DNA from: Isoetes taiwanensis
Taxonomy: Eukaryota; Streptophyta; Lycopodiopsida; Isoetales; Isoetaceae
DNA length: 64,000 nt
NCBI GenBank assembly: GCA_021234155.1
Contig: JAJEKV010000012.1
Location: 9,142,448 to 9,206,447, forward strand
Reading direction: 5' to 3'
The translations under genes were made by a program, and so were the position numbers. How positions within the stretch are numbered: position 1 is the stretch's first letter; each line of letters starts with the position of its first letter. A model generated the notes under the pieces. The model was not told where the DNA came from. It worked only from the letters and a program-made list of their open reading frames with translations, and made no database searches. Of this stretch, positions 44,230 through 57,208 are shown one piece after another.

Positions 44230-46435
44230 TGTATGAGCATCGATACAGCCAATTCAACAAGTGGAGCCAATGCACTGCAACTAGTTCACATAATGCAACA
44301 AATGCCACAGCCTGCACAAAGTCAGCTTTTTCAGTATATGCAGCCTATTCAAGGTACAATTAATTTGTCAGGTAATTAGATCCAATGCAGCAAATGTATA
44401 TGCAGCCAAATCTGAGTCATCCATTAGGATCTCAACTTCAGCTTTTATGCATACCTACAAAAATGTAGCAGCAATTTCTATAAGTTAATTAATAAGCATT
44501 TAGAACATTACTCTATTCCTGGATTTTTACCTATTTCAGAATCATATGCAAATTCTCTTTTATTATCTATGAGTTGTCTAGTCCTTCAGCCACTGTATGC
44601 ACCTGTAACTTACACTTATGCCAGTTGCACTGCCAGTTGTAACCAGTCCCCCACTTAATGTTGGTAGTCTGATTAGATGTGTCTAGATTCTTAAATGGCT
44701 TATTGATGTTTGGTCTTTTTCTGCATTTAAGTTGTTGATAAAGCGAGTAAATTACCAGATCAATCCTTATGCAAATGTAGGCCATTAGCAAGTGGAGGTG
44801 GCCCCTTGAAGTACAGCAAGGGTAGCAATCTTGACAATCATTTTTTGTTCTATCGTAAGATGCCATATGATATATGCTAGCCAGATCTATAGAATGGGTA
44901 ATGTAGTTATGGTGTTAACTTCAAGTGTGGGCATTTGTTAATGCAGATATGGAGAGCTAAGGCAGATTCCAGACATACTGCATTGCAGGCAATAAGGGAG
45001 AAGATGCCAGGACTGAACATTTTCAAAGAGCTTTTGCAGAATCCGAGCCCTGTGATGGAGGAAGGCATCGAAAATATTCTATCCAAGCTACACTATGCAC
45101 AAGAGCTGGTTTTGTATGCAATCATTGTCTTCAGCTTTCTCCTTTGCTGTGTCCTTTTTCTCCAGCTCTTTTTATAAACTGGAGTAGCATTATGCTATTT
45201 TCCTGTGACAAGGTTGTTGCATCCTTTTCGGATCTTTTGCTAGACTTGCCAGAGTGTTTGTCTGTGTGACTCTCTTCCCTGCTGTAAGAAGAGAAGTATC
45301 TGGATCTCTTTATTTTGCCCTTAGGCTCTTCCGAATTTGCCAGCACTCTCTCTTCTGCCTGCTTTTGCTGTTCATATTCCTTTCTCCATGCCCCAGATAG
45401 TAATACCCAGGATAAGAGTGCATGTCTATTGGGAACCTTCAATCTATCCATCCTTTTGTCATATTTGGAGCTGCAAGTTTGATAATCAGACTATGTTTTT
45501 TACTGTGAGGATAATGAGATATATAGATTTGAAGTGCAAGCCATGAAAGTTTGATTTTTCATGTAGCAATACAGACCATGATAATTACTAGCTATATTCA
45601 GCATTACATAAAACCAAATTCAGTTGTGATAAAACTTATACTTTTTTAACACATGCATCCCAGCTCTAATTTGTCAATGATGGCATTAGCTTCCAAAAGT
45701 TCGTCAGTCTATTAGTCGTTGTCAGATCTTCTATGTCTAAGAATGCCATTTTGTACATTATTTTTATCTTATATTATAATATATGAAAGGAGTTTAGCTG
45801 ATGAACATATCTATGATGTTTTAGATGTTTATCAATGGCATGAGCGAAAGCAGGACAACTCAAGTTTATATTAAAGATACTGATTTTGAGATCTTTGAGA
45901 CAATGATTAAATATATGTATTCTGCTTCTCTTGGCCTTGAGAAATTTGCACTTTTGTTGCCTTTGCTACCTCTAGCAGATAGATTCAGAGTTCCGCTTCT
46001 ATCCTTCAAGAATCAGCTCACAAAATCCTTAAGTGGCTAGGGATGGGATTCTTAATCTTCTATCAGTTCATCTATACCTTAGTTGATGACTCAGCTCATC
46101 CTACAATGGATAGTGAAACTAGTTGTTCATGACATGGCGTACTTTACCTAATTTGCAGGATCTTGGCAAGCTGCATCTCGGTAATGACATTGCTCGGATG
46201 CAGAATTTTGGAGGGCTGGGAGTTTTGCAATTTGATGGCCAGTGTTCTATTCAACTCAAGCTAGGTCTATAACACTAGTTTTTATGCATCGCAGGATTCA
46301 GCTTGTGCCATTCTACGGGTGGCAGCCACAATAGCAAATAACATGCCAGCATCTGAAGTGATGCAACTAAAACATGAAATAGGAAAACAAACATTCGGTC
46401 TTGGTGCTGGAGGGAGCCCTTTGAGTGGCACATAA
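44230..46435 (+). pseudogene. BTB/POZ-domain gene, fragmentary
   Basis: Exon-like pieces on the plus strand: a Gln/Met-rich piece near 44240-44350 (HIMQQMPQPAQSQLFQYMQP); one after gcag at 44946-45106 (IWRAKADSRHTALQAIREKM); a clear BTB segment at 45825-46040 (NGMSESRTTQVYIKDTDFEI, ETMIKYMYSASL, then LPLADRFRVP); and an ending at 46295-46435 (DSACAILRVAATI, stop TAA) after acceptor cgcag. The BTB and DSxCxIL pieces resemble plant BTB proteins of the At2g30600 type. Missing BTB start, an early stop at 46038 and poor splice sites suggest a relic or a gene I cannot fully join. Confidence 0.5.
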
Positions 46436-46630
46436 ACAGAGAAACTTTCTAACGTTAGCATTGGAAATCAAACTTGCAAACCTGTTGATGTTTATAAGAG
46501 TTAAACTGGATTTGATAAGAGCTGGCTATGCTGCTAGTGATATTATTTTGTTGACTTATGTAATATAGGTCTGTAATTGAGATTCACAATAGAACATTTG
46601 CATATCATGTTTTGTTTGTAGGCAATTGTT

Positions 46631-46760
46631 ATGGATCTTTCTGGAAGACTGGATGGCTCAGTAGCTGGCATTGTGGGCATGAACATACTATGCCAGTTTG
46701 GCATCGAGTTTGACTTTATCACCAAAAACATCTGTCTTTCTTTATGCTGTTGGTCTTGCT
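46631..46760 (+). pseudogene. Possible retropepsin-like fragment
   Basis: A short open stretch reads DLSGRLDGSVAGIVGMNILC then FGIEFDF, which resembles the second conserved block (GLLGxxFL..) of clan AA aspartic proteases. No active-site DTG is nearby. Weak. Confidence 0.25.
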
Positions 46761-47210
46761 GTAGTATATGCAATATCCAGAATATATCATTAGGCAATGC
46801 AATGGCATGGATCCCATTATACAGGATAATTATACAGGATAAGTTGGATTGTCATTAAAATTAGCCAAATCTACTCGTCCTTTTTTTGTAATGATCATTA
46901 CAGAAGATCTAGTCAGATTGTAAGACATTATGGGTAGCTGTAGTATATGCAATATCCAAGATATACCATTAGGCAATGCAGTGACATGGATCCCATTATA
47001 CAGATAAAGATAAATTTTTATCGTCCACAGAAACCCAATAGAGTTATAGGACCCATACTAAAAAAGGGGGCGGAAGCCCAAACAGCCGGAGCAAAGAAGG
47101 CAAAAGCCCAAACAAAACCCAAGGACATGAGGGCAAAAAGCTCCAGTACAAACAGGATGAACATGCTCATGGATGCAGGCTGGATTGTCATAAAAATCAG
47201 CCAAATCTGA
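46750..47210. repeat. Imperfect duplication
   Basis: 46752-46822 and 46938-47008 share a 70-base block (tgtagtatatgcaatatcca..catggatcccattatacag), and the sequences after them (attgtcat.aaaat.agccaaatct) also match, with about 150 extra bases in the second copy. Confidence 0.7.
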
Positions 47211-48839
47211 TTACTTATCCCAAGGTAAGTAATCTTAAGAATGTAAGAAGTGCAGCATGTATTGGTACACATTAATATTGTATGAATAGCATCTCTCCAG
47301 CCTATAGTGTGTTATGAACTGCACCCCTCTATCATGCATGCACTAGAAAGGTTCCAATCTTGCGTGTTTATGGACCAAAATTGGTCTGTTACAATTAGAC
47401 ATACGAGCTGGGAAAGAGAAATGTTCGCGGCGGCCTTGCGATAAATTTCTTGTATATATTATGTGGATCCCATAATATATTTTCCCCTAGTGGCAAACAC
47501 CCATAACATAACATGTTAAGTGTGAGCCATTAAAACCCACATGTGTGGTACATGCCCCATTGCATGTGTGATACGTGTCAAGGGGAGAGCACCCCACCCC
47601 AAATACCTATTAACAGGTATTTGCCATAAATGTGCGAGTGGCCCCACTTGCCATGTGGCAAGGCATCATTGGACCAAGTGGCCCAATCGCAGACCAAGGT
47701 CCCATTTTCGAGGCCTATATAAAGGAGTGAGCTTAAACTTTAAAACCTTTTAAGTTTTGGGCCAAGATCGAGTTCGGACACTTCCGATGGTCATTTTGGA
47801 CTTTGGAGGGCAGAAGGTAGTCTTAGAGCTCGAGTAGAGCTCACATATCTAAGGCGTTGTCTCAACGCCTTCATATTTAGTGGAGAGCGCCATGTCAGGC
47901 AGTTTCAGTGGAGAGTTAGATGAAGGAGCAGGTTGATTATAGTTATAGGAAGTATTTCTGCACATACATGAAAAGTATAGAGTACAATGTTTCAACTTTC
48001 ATAGAGGACTACTACAGGAGAAGCCTCAACATCTTCATCCTCCACGAACTGAAACTTATTGGATTGAGCAGCAAGAAAACCAAAGAGATATAAGATAGAG
48101 GTCACAGAACATGTCTTTCGGTATCCTCTGAATCAAAACGAAAGGGTCACCCTGTAGAGGGTGTCTTCCACTTCCATTATCCATCAAGGAGCCCAACTGT
48201 ATGTAGATCAAGGAGCCCATACATCCTCGACCATATGCAGAAGACACCGTGAAACATTCACCGTCACTTCTACCTATATGTAACTTTGGAAGTGGGATAG
48301 GTGGACAAGCCCTATCATCAAGTTGCATCACTCTTACCATAACACTAAAAATATGATAGAGAAAAAAATACTCTACTCATAGAAGCTGTCACTTGTCACT
48401 GCTTCTTCAATTCGAGTTTCCAATCTCATAAGCAAGCAAATTATCCTGTACATTAAATTATATCAGATGCTGCATTGTCGGGGTAGGCCTTCAACCTAAA
48501 ACTAGCTAGACAAAGCATATGTCCAACCGCCATACTCCTCTATTTAAAGCCCGGTGCAAGGTGTATAGATATCAGCAAAACCCTAGCTCGACAATCCAAT
48601 CCAGTCTAATCCATTCAACCTACTTGCATTACAAGCTAAAGAAGACCAAAACTGCATAAGTACCTGATCTTTATCTGAACCACAAATTTAGTCTTTCTGC
48701 CAGCAGGAAAGGGTAATAATAAACCAGGACATTCTAAATCACTTCAAGATTGTATTTCTTAAGATAAGCTTACCCAGAAAGAACTCAAAGACTCAGCCTG
48801 CTTCAATTTGCATTAATTCATCCTATATTTTTCAATCTA
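47211..48839. other. Stretch without a recognised gene
   Basis: Holds the GC-rich palindromic end at 47411-47456, a TATA-like cctatataaagg near 47713, and a second promoter-like ctatttaaagccc near 48541 followed by aaaccctag. No ORF on either strand carries a motif I know. Confidence 0.35.
47411..47456 (-). repeat. CACTA-like transposon end (GC palindrome), copy 1
   Basis: Read on the minus strand: atacaagaaatttatcg followed by a GC-rich palindrome (GGCC core) and catttctcttt. The partner, in opposite orientation, is 57636-57687; this copy lacks 7 bases of the palindrome. TACAAGAAA matches the usual ending of plant CACTA termini, though the leading CAC is not kept. Confidence 0.5.
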
Positions 48840-51412
48840 TCCCAGGTCGACCCAGCCGCAGAAAAATCCCATACCAGGGAAGGGCTTACAAAGCTTATCC
48901 CCCAATTGGGGCTTCCAAATAGTTAACATCCTTTGCGACCATGCTTATGAACATTTACAGCTTACGCTTCGTCGAACGTGATTGTATTGGGACTGTATTA
49001 AGCAGGAAGCTTTTGACGATGCTAATGATCATCTTTGGCAGATATATTATGCGCTCTGCAATCTCTTCAATCTTTTAATCATTAGCCCCACTTTGGAGTT
49101 CCAAGATGTCATCATCCAAGCTTGGGCTAGGTACAAGCTAGTCCGAGCCGTAAGGGAGAGTATTCGATACTCTATCCTATATCCCCTTACGCAGCCCTAA
49201 GCTAGCTTGTTTTAATATCCTCCTTGTATAAATGCAACTTCACTTCATGTATGTGATTCCAACATGTTTTTGTAACCGTGTCTTTATTATAATAAAAAGA
49301 AATGTTTCTCTGTTGCAAAATTCTTGTTATAATTAATTGAATCAGTATGCTTATCTTGAGTTTGTTTCTATCTTAGACGGTGCACGCCCTCCCCCTTGGG
49401 CGACATCCGTGCAACCGGGCCGTCTTACCCCCGAGCAAGAGCTCACTATCATGAAGCGCCAGCTTACTGAGCTCCAGGCCTATGTACTGCAAATAAATCC
49501 ATCTCAAATGCCACAGGAGTATGGACCAGAGATTCCTGCTCCACAGAATCCGCAGCCACCGCCACCCGCACTGCACCTTTGCCCGCCACAGCAAGTCGAT
49601 CTAAGAGGGCACGCCCTACTTCGTCTTCGGATGCTACCTCCGAGTCTTCTGATTCCTCTGACTCCTTCGAGGACGAGGCCGACCATACCAAGGCCAACAA
49701 AAAGGATTATCAGAAAACAGTAGATTCGGCCATCACTAGCATTTGGAAGAACCGAAAGCTGGCACAATTTTCAGGGAAAACCAGGTCCGGAGTGGATGCG
49801 GAATCATGGCTAGACGAAATGCAGGAGTTCGGTAAGTCATATGGAATGACCGAGAAGGATATCGGCAAAGTTGCCACCACCAATCTTACACGGTCAACGC
49901 GTATCTAGTGGAAAGGATATGCCGCTCCCATGGCCTCACAAGGGGAAGATGCCGCTATAAAGTCTTTGCGAAAGCCTTCAAGTCACATTATGTGCCCAGG
50001 GCCCATCGTTGCCAACAGATCCAGACCTTCTACCGCCTGGAACAGAAAAACATGACCGTCCAGTCTTATACGGACGAGTTTATGAGATTACGCTTATACG
50101 TCCCCGGGATAAATGAGCGTAGGGCAGTTGAAGAGTATATAGAGGGCTTATCCCCTACCTTAAGGAAAATGGTTCGAGCAATAGACCCTAAGACCGTTGC
50201 AGAAGCAGAGGCTAAAGCACTTAGCCTAGAAGAAGACACTCCCAAATACCAGCCACCCCGACCCTCTTCGTTCACTCAGAACAAGGGTTATACACCGTAC
50301 AGGGGGTGTTCACCTAGTCCAGGGCCTCCCGCCTCTACTGGATATCAGAAAACTGAAAAGAAAGCTTCCTTTACGGTACCAGAGAAGTCTACCAATACTG
50401 CGGGAGCTTTCAGAGATATCCTCCAACCAATCCCTAAGGAGGCCCGTGAACAGCTACGGAAGGATAGGGCTTGCTATCTGTGTTTTCGCCCGGGGCACCG
50501 TATGCAAGAATGCCCTTACATTACACAGACAATGCAGGCTGCCCTGGCGGATATGGATTGGAAAGACGCAGGGGACCCAAACCGTCCGGACGATGCTGCT
50601 GAGGACGACGCGCCTGACCATATAACAGGTGAGTCTCATATTTATGCTGCCATTGAAACAGGTCAAGCCAACCACCAGCCATCTGTCATCTCTACGGTTG
50701 GTCAATTAGGTTGTAAACCCTTCGTCATTCTTATGGACACTGGTAGCACACATAACTTTGCATCTCCTAGAATGGCAGAAGCCTTACAAATCACCCCTTT
50801 GAAGTCTAGGCCACGTCCAGTTACGTTGGCAAGTGGCGCTATACGCCACACTCGCGGCCGCTGCATCAATTTGAATATTCAGATGCCAGGAGCACCTGTT
50901 GCGAGAACCTGCCGCTGCTAAAGCCAACATTGACTGTGACAAACGGGAGGTCATCTTTAATGCAGCCAATGGAGCCAGAGTCACTATAGCAGGTAAGCCG
51001 ATCATTCCCATTATGCAATGTATTTCATTACGCCAGTTGCATAGGGCTCTCAGGAAATTGCAGGTCACGGGCATGATTCGACTTGCTTCAGTAGAAGCTA
51101 AGTCCAAACAGGATGAAGTTCTTGATGCCTTGCCCCCGGCAATAGCCGTAGTTCTTCGGGAATACCATGATCTCTTTCTCGATGAAATCCATCGGTTACC
51201 ATCTTTTAGAGGGGTGGAATGTGAAATCACCTTGGAACCAGGCACTAAGCCTACCAGTAAGGCCCCATATCGGATGAGTATTCCTGAATTGACCGAGCTT
51301 AAGAAGCAGTTGCAGGAACTCCTCAAAGTAGGCTTCATTAGGCCTAGTGTTTCAACTTTTGGTGCCCCCATACTCTTTGTCAAGAAAAAAGATGGCACAA
51401 AGGCAGTGCTAA
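48840..51412 (+). mobile_element. Truncated second copy of the chromovirus family
   Basis: Begins within the third extra ORF (48982-49200) and continues through gag (49337-49720; 49579-49908; 49908-50700), zinc knuckle, protease (ILMDTGSTHNF at about 50731) and the start of RT ([12 protein letters not shown] at about 51363-51398), where it stops abruptly. No LTR, H3 ORF, integrase or chromodomain. Gag has a stop at 49906-49908 and the protease frame breaks near 50910. Confidence 0.85.
49908..50921 (+). pseudogene. Gag-protease of the truncated copy
   Basis: Largest ORF of the fragment (about 337 codons): FKSHYVPRAHRCQQIQTFYR, YTDEFMRLRLYVPGINERRA, CCHC knuckle CYLCFRPGHRMQECP, then the protease site ILMDTGSTHNFASPRMAEAL. 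Closely parallel to 20300-21270 of the full element but distinct at many residues, so the two are different family members rather than a recent duplication. Confidence 0.85.
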
Positions 51413-52658
51413 TGGTTGTCTCTCAGATCATATATAAACCGGCTAAGTCCATAACATAGCAAGGAGGAGATAGAGTTTACATAGAAGCGTCTAGAAGATG
51501 TGTCAAGATGCTTCCTTTGAATGCTTTAATTTTCTGTTGCTCATCCTTCAAATGGCCTTTTTTGATGATTACCTTAAGATGAAATTTTGCCTTATGCAAC
51601 GAAGCTAAGCGAATGACGACATTCAATTTCTTCACGGAATGGATGAGCAAGATGTTGTTGCATAGAATGTAATGCTTAAATATAAACTACAAAGCATGTC
51701 TATACCGGCCAGCTAGTTGCAGCACAATAGCATCAGATCCAACTAAAGATTGCCCCGAAATTAGATATTCACAAAAACCAAACAGAGTAATAGAATAAAT
51801 GGCGCCTTGAGCTTCTTTGCATGAAATGCAGGAGATATGCTTGCGTCTCCTCTGTGCCCAATCCTCTCTTCAGCTGATACTAGACCTTTTCCAGCAAGAT
51901 CCTCTAGAATTACACATGGGGTTTTGCCAAGATGGAGGATTTCCTAGAGAGGATATCCATTATCACGTCCGGAAGAATATTGTCAATAATACCATGTGTT
52001 TTTTTATTGAAATAATTCTCATGAGCTTTTGCTCTCAGATAAAAAATTTGCAGCATATTGCCGAGGAGGTCCAATAAAATAGCTCTAATACTCTGAGGCC
52101 TGAGAAAATGATGGTTGAAGAGGCTCCACATCGTCCAGGCAAAGAGTATTGCATCCCTTCCAATTGCTATAGCTTTGCGATCCAATGATATGATTCTGTA
52201 TTATCTTAATATTTTTCACAACATTATGCAAAAAGCCAGAGATCTAAGGGCTTTGACCTTGCTTAGCCGTATGAAGCAACATAGCTCTAATCAAATTGAA
52301 CGTCGAAGAACCGAAACTGAAAGAAAAGCGTGGAAAAGAAAGGAAGGAATTTGGTCTATTCTCTAATTTTCTAAACCGTTGATTAAAAAATTTGTAGATC
52401 CATGGCTTAGGTTGACTTTGGTCTAGGTGGTAGTTCACCGTGAATAACCTAGAAGAATTGCAGTAAATGTTGTAGAGAGGGTTAGGCAAGCGTGCTAAAA
52501 ATTAAACCCGAGCATCTTGAATCTTTGTTGGGAACTCTAATAATAGTGCAAGAGGGGGTCAGACGACCGCAACTACACCCTAATGCTCCCTCATCCAACC
52601 AAACCAAGCCCCTTGCGTATGTCAACATAACACTTAGAGCCTTCACCCTTCTTTCCGA
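51413..52658. other. Stretch without a recognised gene
   Basis: Follows the abrupt end of the gypsy fragment. ORFs on both strands are short and lack known motifs. Confidence 0.35.
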
Positions 52659-52791
52659 CGCAATAAAGTTACCCTGGTTATGGGTCGTGGCACGATCATC
52701 ACTGTGGGTTATTCTACGGGATGGAATCACCCACCGTTGGGATTGCGCCATGTCAGCATGATGTCAGCATGACCAGGGTAACTTTATTGCG
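52659..52791. mobile_element. Small inverted-repeat element (MITE-like)
   Basis: Perfect 20-bp inverted ends (cgcaataaagttaccctggt at 52659-52678; its reverse complement at 52772-52791) around a 93-base interior. No ORF. No obvious target duplication, so the superfamily is open. Confidence 0.75.
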
Positions 52792-53723
52792 TTCCTCTTC
52801 GCCTTCTTTCCAATCACGGTCGTTAAATTGGCACATCCAACAGCATCTAGCAACATATTCTAGTTCGGGCAACCCAAAATGGAAGCACATAAATGGACCC
52901 TAATTTTTTTTTAAAAAATGGAAAAAAGCCCCTTTCCGTCGACTTGCAGCTTCGGACCTTCTTTGATCAATTGTTTCTGCCGTGTGACAGGTACCCGCTA
53001 TCCACCATAGCTCTGTTTTGTATTTTGTGTTGGAAAGGACTGATGAATGCTGTTGATCGTTTATTCCCAGTCTCCAGATTGTTTCCAGGTTGGAGCTGCA
53101 GCATATTTTGGATTTTTCAGGTGACTTGAATTATTTCAGCTCTGTCAACGATTCACAAATTTAGCTTCTCATCCCGTAGGGTTACATTCATTTGATGCTG
53201 CAACATGGTGTTAATGAAATTGTTTTCTTGTTAGTTTAATTTACACACAGAGATAATTAAGTGGGTCTAACTAAGGTCTGCATGCTGGGCCTTTTTTTCA
53301 CTCTCACTAGTGGCATGCATTGTTTGGCCATTATGTTATGATGCTCCTTCTAACTCTGCTTCTTTCAATGTAGAAGCTAATTACCTGTCCCTATGTAATC
53401 AATATATGCAATGTAAACATGTCTAAGAAGTACGCTGAAATATGCTATTTTAGATTCAAAATATATAGCTTATTGAACTTCTCTTATTCATCACTCCTCC
53501 ATGCCCCCTCTTCTCAATTTTAAGTGTTTGAAAAGGTTTTTAATTCTATATTAAATCTGTTTTTAAAATTAGAAGTTCTACTTCTGATTGTTCCTGTTCT
53601 CAGAAGTTCCTATTCTTGAAATTTCGATTCATTGTTCCTGTTCTGCTGCTCCTGTCCAGTTATTAAACACGCTGAAGGTTGCATAATTTGGGATGTTTTG
53701 GAAGAACTTGTGAGCTATGTACT
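52792..53723. other. Upstream region of the cereblon-like gene
   Basis: AT-rich, no gene recognised. It should contain the promoter and 5' UTR of the gene starting at 53724; no single TATA box stands out. Confidence 0.3.
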
Positions 53724-56700
53724 ATGACCGATTATCATAATCAAGCAGAGGGTGATACCCCTCCATATAACGAGCGCCTTCGGATGCAGCAGATCCGTGC
53801 ACTCGATTTGGAAGAGCTAGAAGAAGAGGAGGTGGATTCTGAGCCTGACCCGGATGATGATTCAAGGTAAAAAATCAAGCTATGCCACCTTTTATATGCG
53901 TGTGAATTAGAGTTATAGAGAAGCTGAAATTCTGTGCAAGAAATTTGTTTCTCAGCATTTCCTTTTGATTTTGTATACAAGTGTGGAGGGGCGAGGCGAT
54001 GGGGGAGCAGGATTTCATGGTGGGTTCACTTTTGATACATCCCTCACTTGCAGACATAGCTATCTTGGAGGTATTTTATGCTTTATTTTGGAGTGATTCT
54101 ATTATTATTTTCCAAAACATGTCTGATATAGACATCGTGCAGAAGTTGAGGATATTGGACATACTCGTTCTTTCCTAGAGGGAGGAGCCATTATAACATT
54201 ACCTATGTTTTATTTGGAAGGTAATATAGGCATTAGACTTGGAATTTCGAGGTTATGTCCTTAAGTATTTCTAGGTATCCTTCCAATCTTTTGTTACTGA
54301 TTTTGTATGGTTTTATGTAAAGGAATTGTCTTGTTTCCAGAGGCTACCTTACCACTCAGGGTGTTGCAACCCCGTTTCAAGATAGCCGTTGAACGTGCTG
54401 TCCAACAAGAAAATGCCCCATATACACTTGGTGTGGTATGTCTGTTCTCAGGCTTAGAGTAACTCTTAATAAGTTAGATCCTAATCAAATCTCAAATTTG
54501 ATGCTATAACACCAGGTCCATGTCCGTGCACGTCTGCAAGAAGATGGTGTTCATATTGCCTGTGTGGGAACAACAGCTGAGGTATATACAACATTTCTGG
54601 AGGTTCTCTGTTGGGTATACATATTGAAAAATGGAGATATGGATATCAATTAAGTATAGGGGAAAAAATGATGTTAAGTATTAGCGGGCATGGACCTAGA
54701 GAGATTTGAACAATTTTTGATGTAATTTGTTCTCTTCAATTGTTCATAATGCATGTATGCTAAATAAGAAAGAGGTATCTATATTGTGCATATACTAAAT
54801 AAAGGTTATTGAATTTTACATTGCGTCTTATGAGCGTCCAGATTCGTCAGTTGAGACATCTTCCTGATGGATCTATTAATGTGGTGACGCGAGGGCGGCA
54901 AAGATTTCGCATGAGACGTGCCTGGACGGATGCTGACGGTACTGTAAGTATTTATTTAAGCTTGTGCTTTTTGTTCTAATTTGTGATGATGTTTATCACA
55001 TTGTCCTGTTCGCATTTTCAGCCATGTGCAGAGGTCCAAGTTATTGAAGAGGATAGGTCCCTTCATATTCCAAGCGATGCATTTGGTCTGTTAGCATGTG
55101 TTCCACATATCCATAGTGGCAATGTGCCACGTCCATCGCATGAGTCAGATGATGTTCATGAGCAAAGTGATGGAAGCATAGAGGAATTTGATAATGAGGA
55201 GAGCGCTAGTTTGGATACAGAAAATGTGGTTGTCTTTCATCTTCAAGGCTTAGATAGTGAAGATGCTGAGGAATCAGCCTTACCTAGGTGGTTATGGCGA
55301 CGGAGGAGAATACCCAGAAGAAACCAACGAGAAGATGCGATTAGCAGGCCTGCAGAAAACAACATTCCAGAAAACACAGGCACCAGCAAAAAGTTAAATG
55401 GCAGGGGGTGGGGGGAAGCTTCTAAGGCATGGGCAGCTGATGAATTGAAGTGGCAGTATAGAACCTCCCGTGCATTCTGGCCCCATTGGGTGTACAGGAT
55501 GTTCGATGCATATGATCTTGCCCGTCGTGCAGCAGGTAATTTTTATATCATCCATGGAATTCCATCAAATAAGTAGTTCAAAGTCATTTCCTCCATTTTG
55601 TACCGTATAGCCAGCTGCATACCATCATGTTTCATTGGTATTGTGCATTCTCTCTATCATTATCTATTCTGGGTAACTTTCCGCACCAATAGAGGAATGA
55701 GGTAATTGTGTAAACCTTACAAGATCATATCCTCATTGCGTGAGCCATTAGAGTGCAATTAACCTCTCAGTAGCTTCAGGTCCATGCATGGGAAATTTTG
55801 CATGGGAAAGTTTCAGGTGTTTTCGTTTGATCTAACATTCAATAATCAGATGCCTTTCTTTATATGTTCATTTCAATGATTTTTTTTTTTATAAATTCAC
55901 CCATTTATCTTTGCCTTTTGTTATATGAAAATATTCAGGCATCTGGAAACAGACTGCTCGAAACAGACTTCAGCCTTGGTCTTTTTATTAGCCTGGTCTT
56001 GTGTCAATACAAATATTAAAGTAAACATTCAACACATTTGATGAAGTTGTCTGACGAATAACTTGATGAAGTTGTCTGATGAATAATTTATGGACATTAC
56101 AGGCATTGCAGCTATGGTCTCAAATCTAATGTAGCAATGCTGCAACGATCATAAAGGATGAGAAGTTTAGGGAAAACATGAAATACTTAGTTCTGTCAAA
56201 CACAGTTTTGACGAATAACTTGATGAAGTTGTCTGATGAATAATTTACGGACATTACAGGCATTGCAGCTATGGTCTCAAATCTAATGTAGCAATGCTGC
56301 AATGATCATAAAGGATGAGAAGTTTAGGGAAAACATGAAATACTTAGTTCTATCAAACACAGTTTTGTAATAACACATTTTCCTCCTCGAGTAGAAACGG
56401 GAAACTGGTTTTGCATGCTTTAGTCTGTGTGCAATCTGGTTGCCATATGGATTGGAGCATACAAGAGTTTAATGTTGACATCTAGTGTTCATCAATTTGA
56501 TGACAAAATTTCTCACCAGATTATTTATGCAGATATGTGGAGGCAAATGGTGGAACTTCCATGTACAGATGATATGATCAGAAATCTGGTTAGGAGTAGT
56601 CCTGAAGCACTTTCATTTTTCATTGCAAATAAGATACCATTGCCGGATGCAAGGAGGCAGGAGCTGCTTGAAATAGATGGTGCTGTTCACCGCCTTAGAA

Positions 56701-57208
56701 GAGAGATTCAGTTGCTTGAATTAATGGACCTGATCTGTTGCAAGAGCTGCAAGGTGATATTCTCGCTTCATTATAGATGGATTTGAGCATCTGTTTTTTA
56801 TCAATTAGTATATTGACATTGAACAGGCAACTATTGCAAGGCGTAGTGATATGCTAGTGATGTCAACCGATGGCCCTGTGAGTGCTTTTGTTAACAGCCA
56901 TGGCTATGTTCATGAGACACTGACGCTCCGTCGTGCACGTGGCCTGAACTTGAAAGGTCTCCCAGAGAAGGAACACAGTTGGTTTCCTGGGTATGTACAT
57001 TACTCATATATTTAATTGCTCTTACCTGGATTGATGTCTATTGTATATCTGCTTATTATATTGTCTGCACTTGCATTACAGATATGCCTGGACAATAGCA
57101 TACTGTATCTGCGATGCTCACATGGGGTGGCGCTTCACAGCCACAAGGAGGGATTTGCGTCCAAAAGCCTTTTGGGGAATACGAAGAAGCCAAATTGCAT
57201 CTGTATGA
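53724..57208 (+). CDS. CRBN-like: Cereblon-like protein (LON + CULT domains)
   Basis: Ten exons (53724-53866, 53982-54070, 54143-54220, 54323-54435, 54516-54581, 54842-54943, 55022-55535, 56533-56753, 56827-56990, 57082-57208) join in phase to 538 residues, a usual length for plant cereblon homologues. N-terminus acidic ([18 protein letters not shown]). LON-like domain about 65-235: [68 protein letters not shown]. Acidic/basic linker in exon 7. CULT domain from 437: [46 protein letters not shown], with all three cage tryptophans (494, 500, 513). In animals cereblon is the substrate receptor of the CUL4-DDB1 ubiquitin ligase; a similar role in plants is inferred. Odd: the second zinc Cys pair reads C-I-C where human cereblon has C-x-x-C. 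Confidence 0.93.
56053..56366. repeat. 157-bp tandem duplication in cereblon-like intron 7
   Basis: Units 56053-56209 and 56210-56366 differ at about three bases (tttatgg/tttacgg, caacg/caatg, ctgtc/ctatc). A recent local duplication lying wholly within intron 7 (55536-56532), so it does not touch coding sequence. Confidence 0.9.

Noticed and set aside
45131-45451. 106-codon minus-strand ORF rich in Ser, Lys and Glu
   Set aside because: No recognised domain and no clear splice partners on minus; possibly a small gene fragment but not supportable.
50784-51398. 204-codon minus-strand ORF
   Set aside because: Lies opposite gypsy protease/RT coding with clear motifs on plus; no motif of its own.
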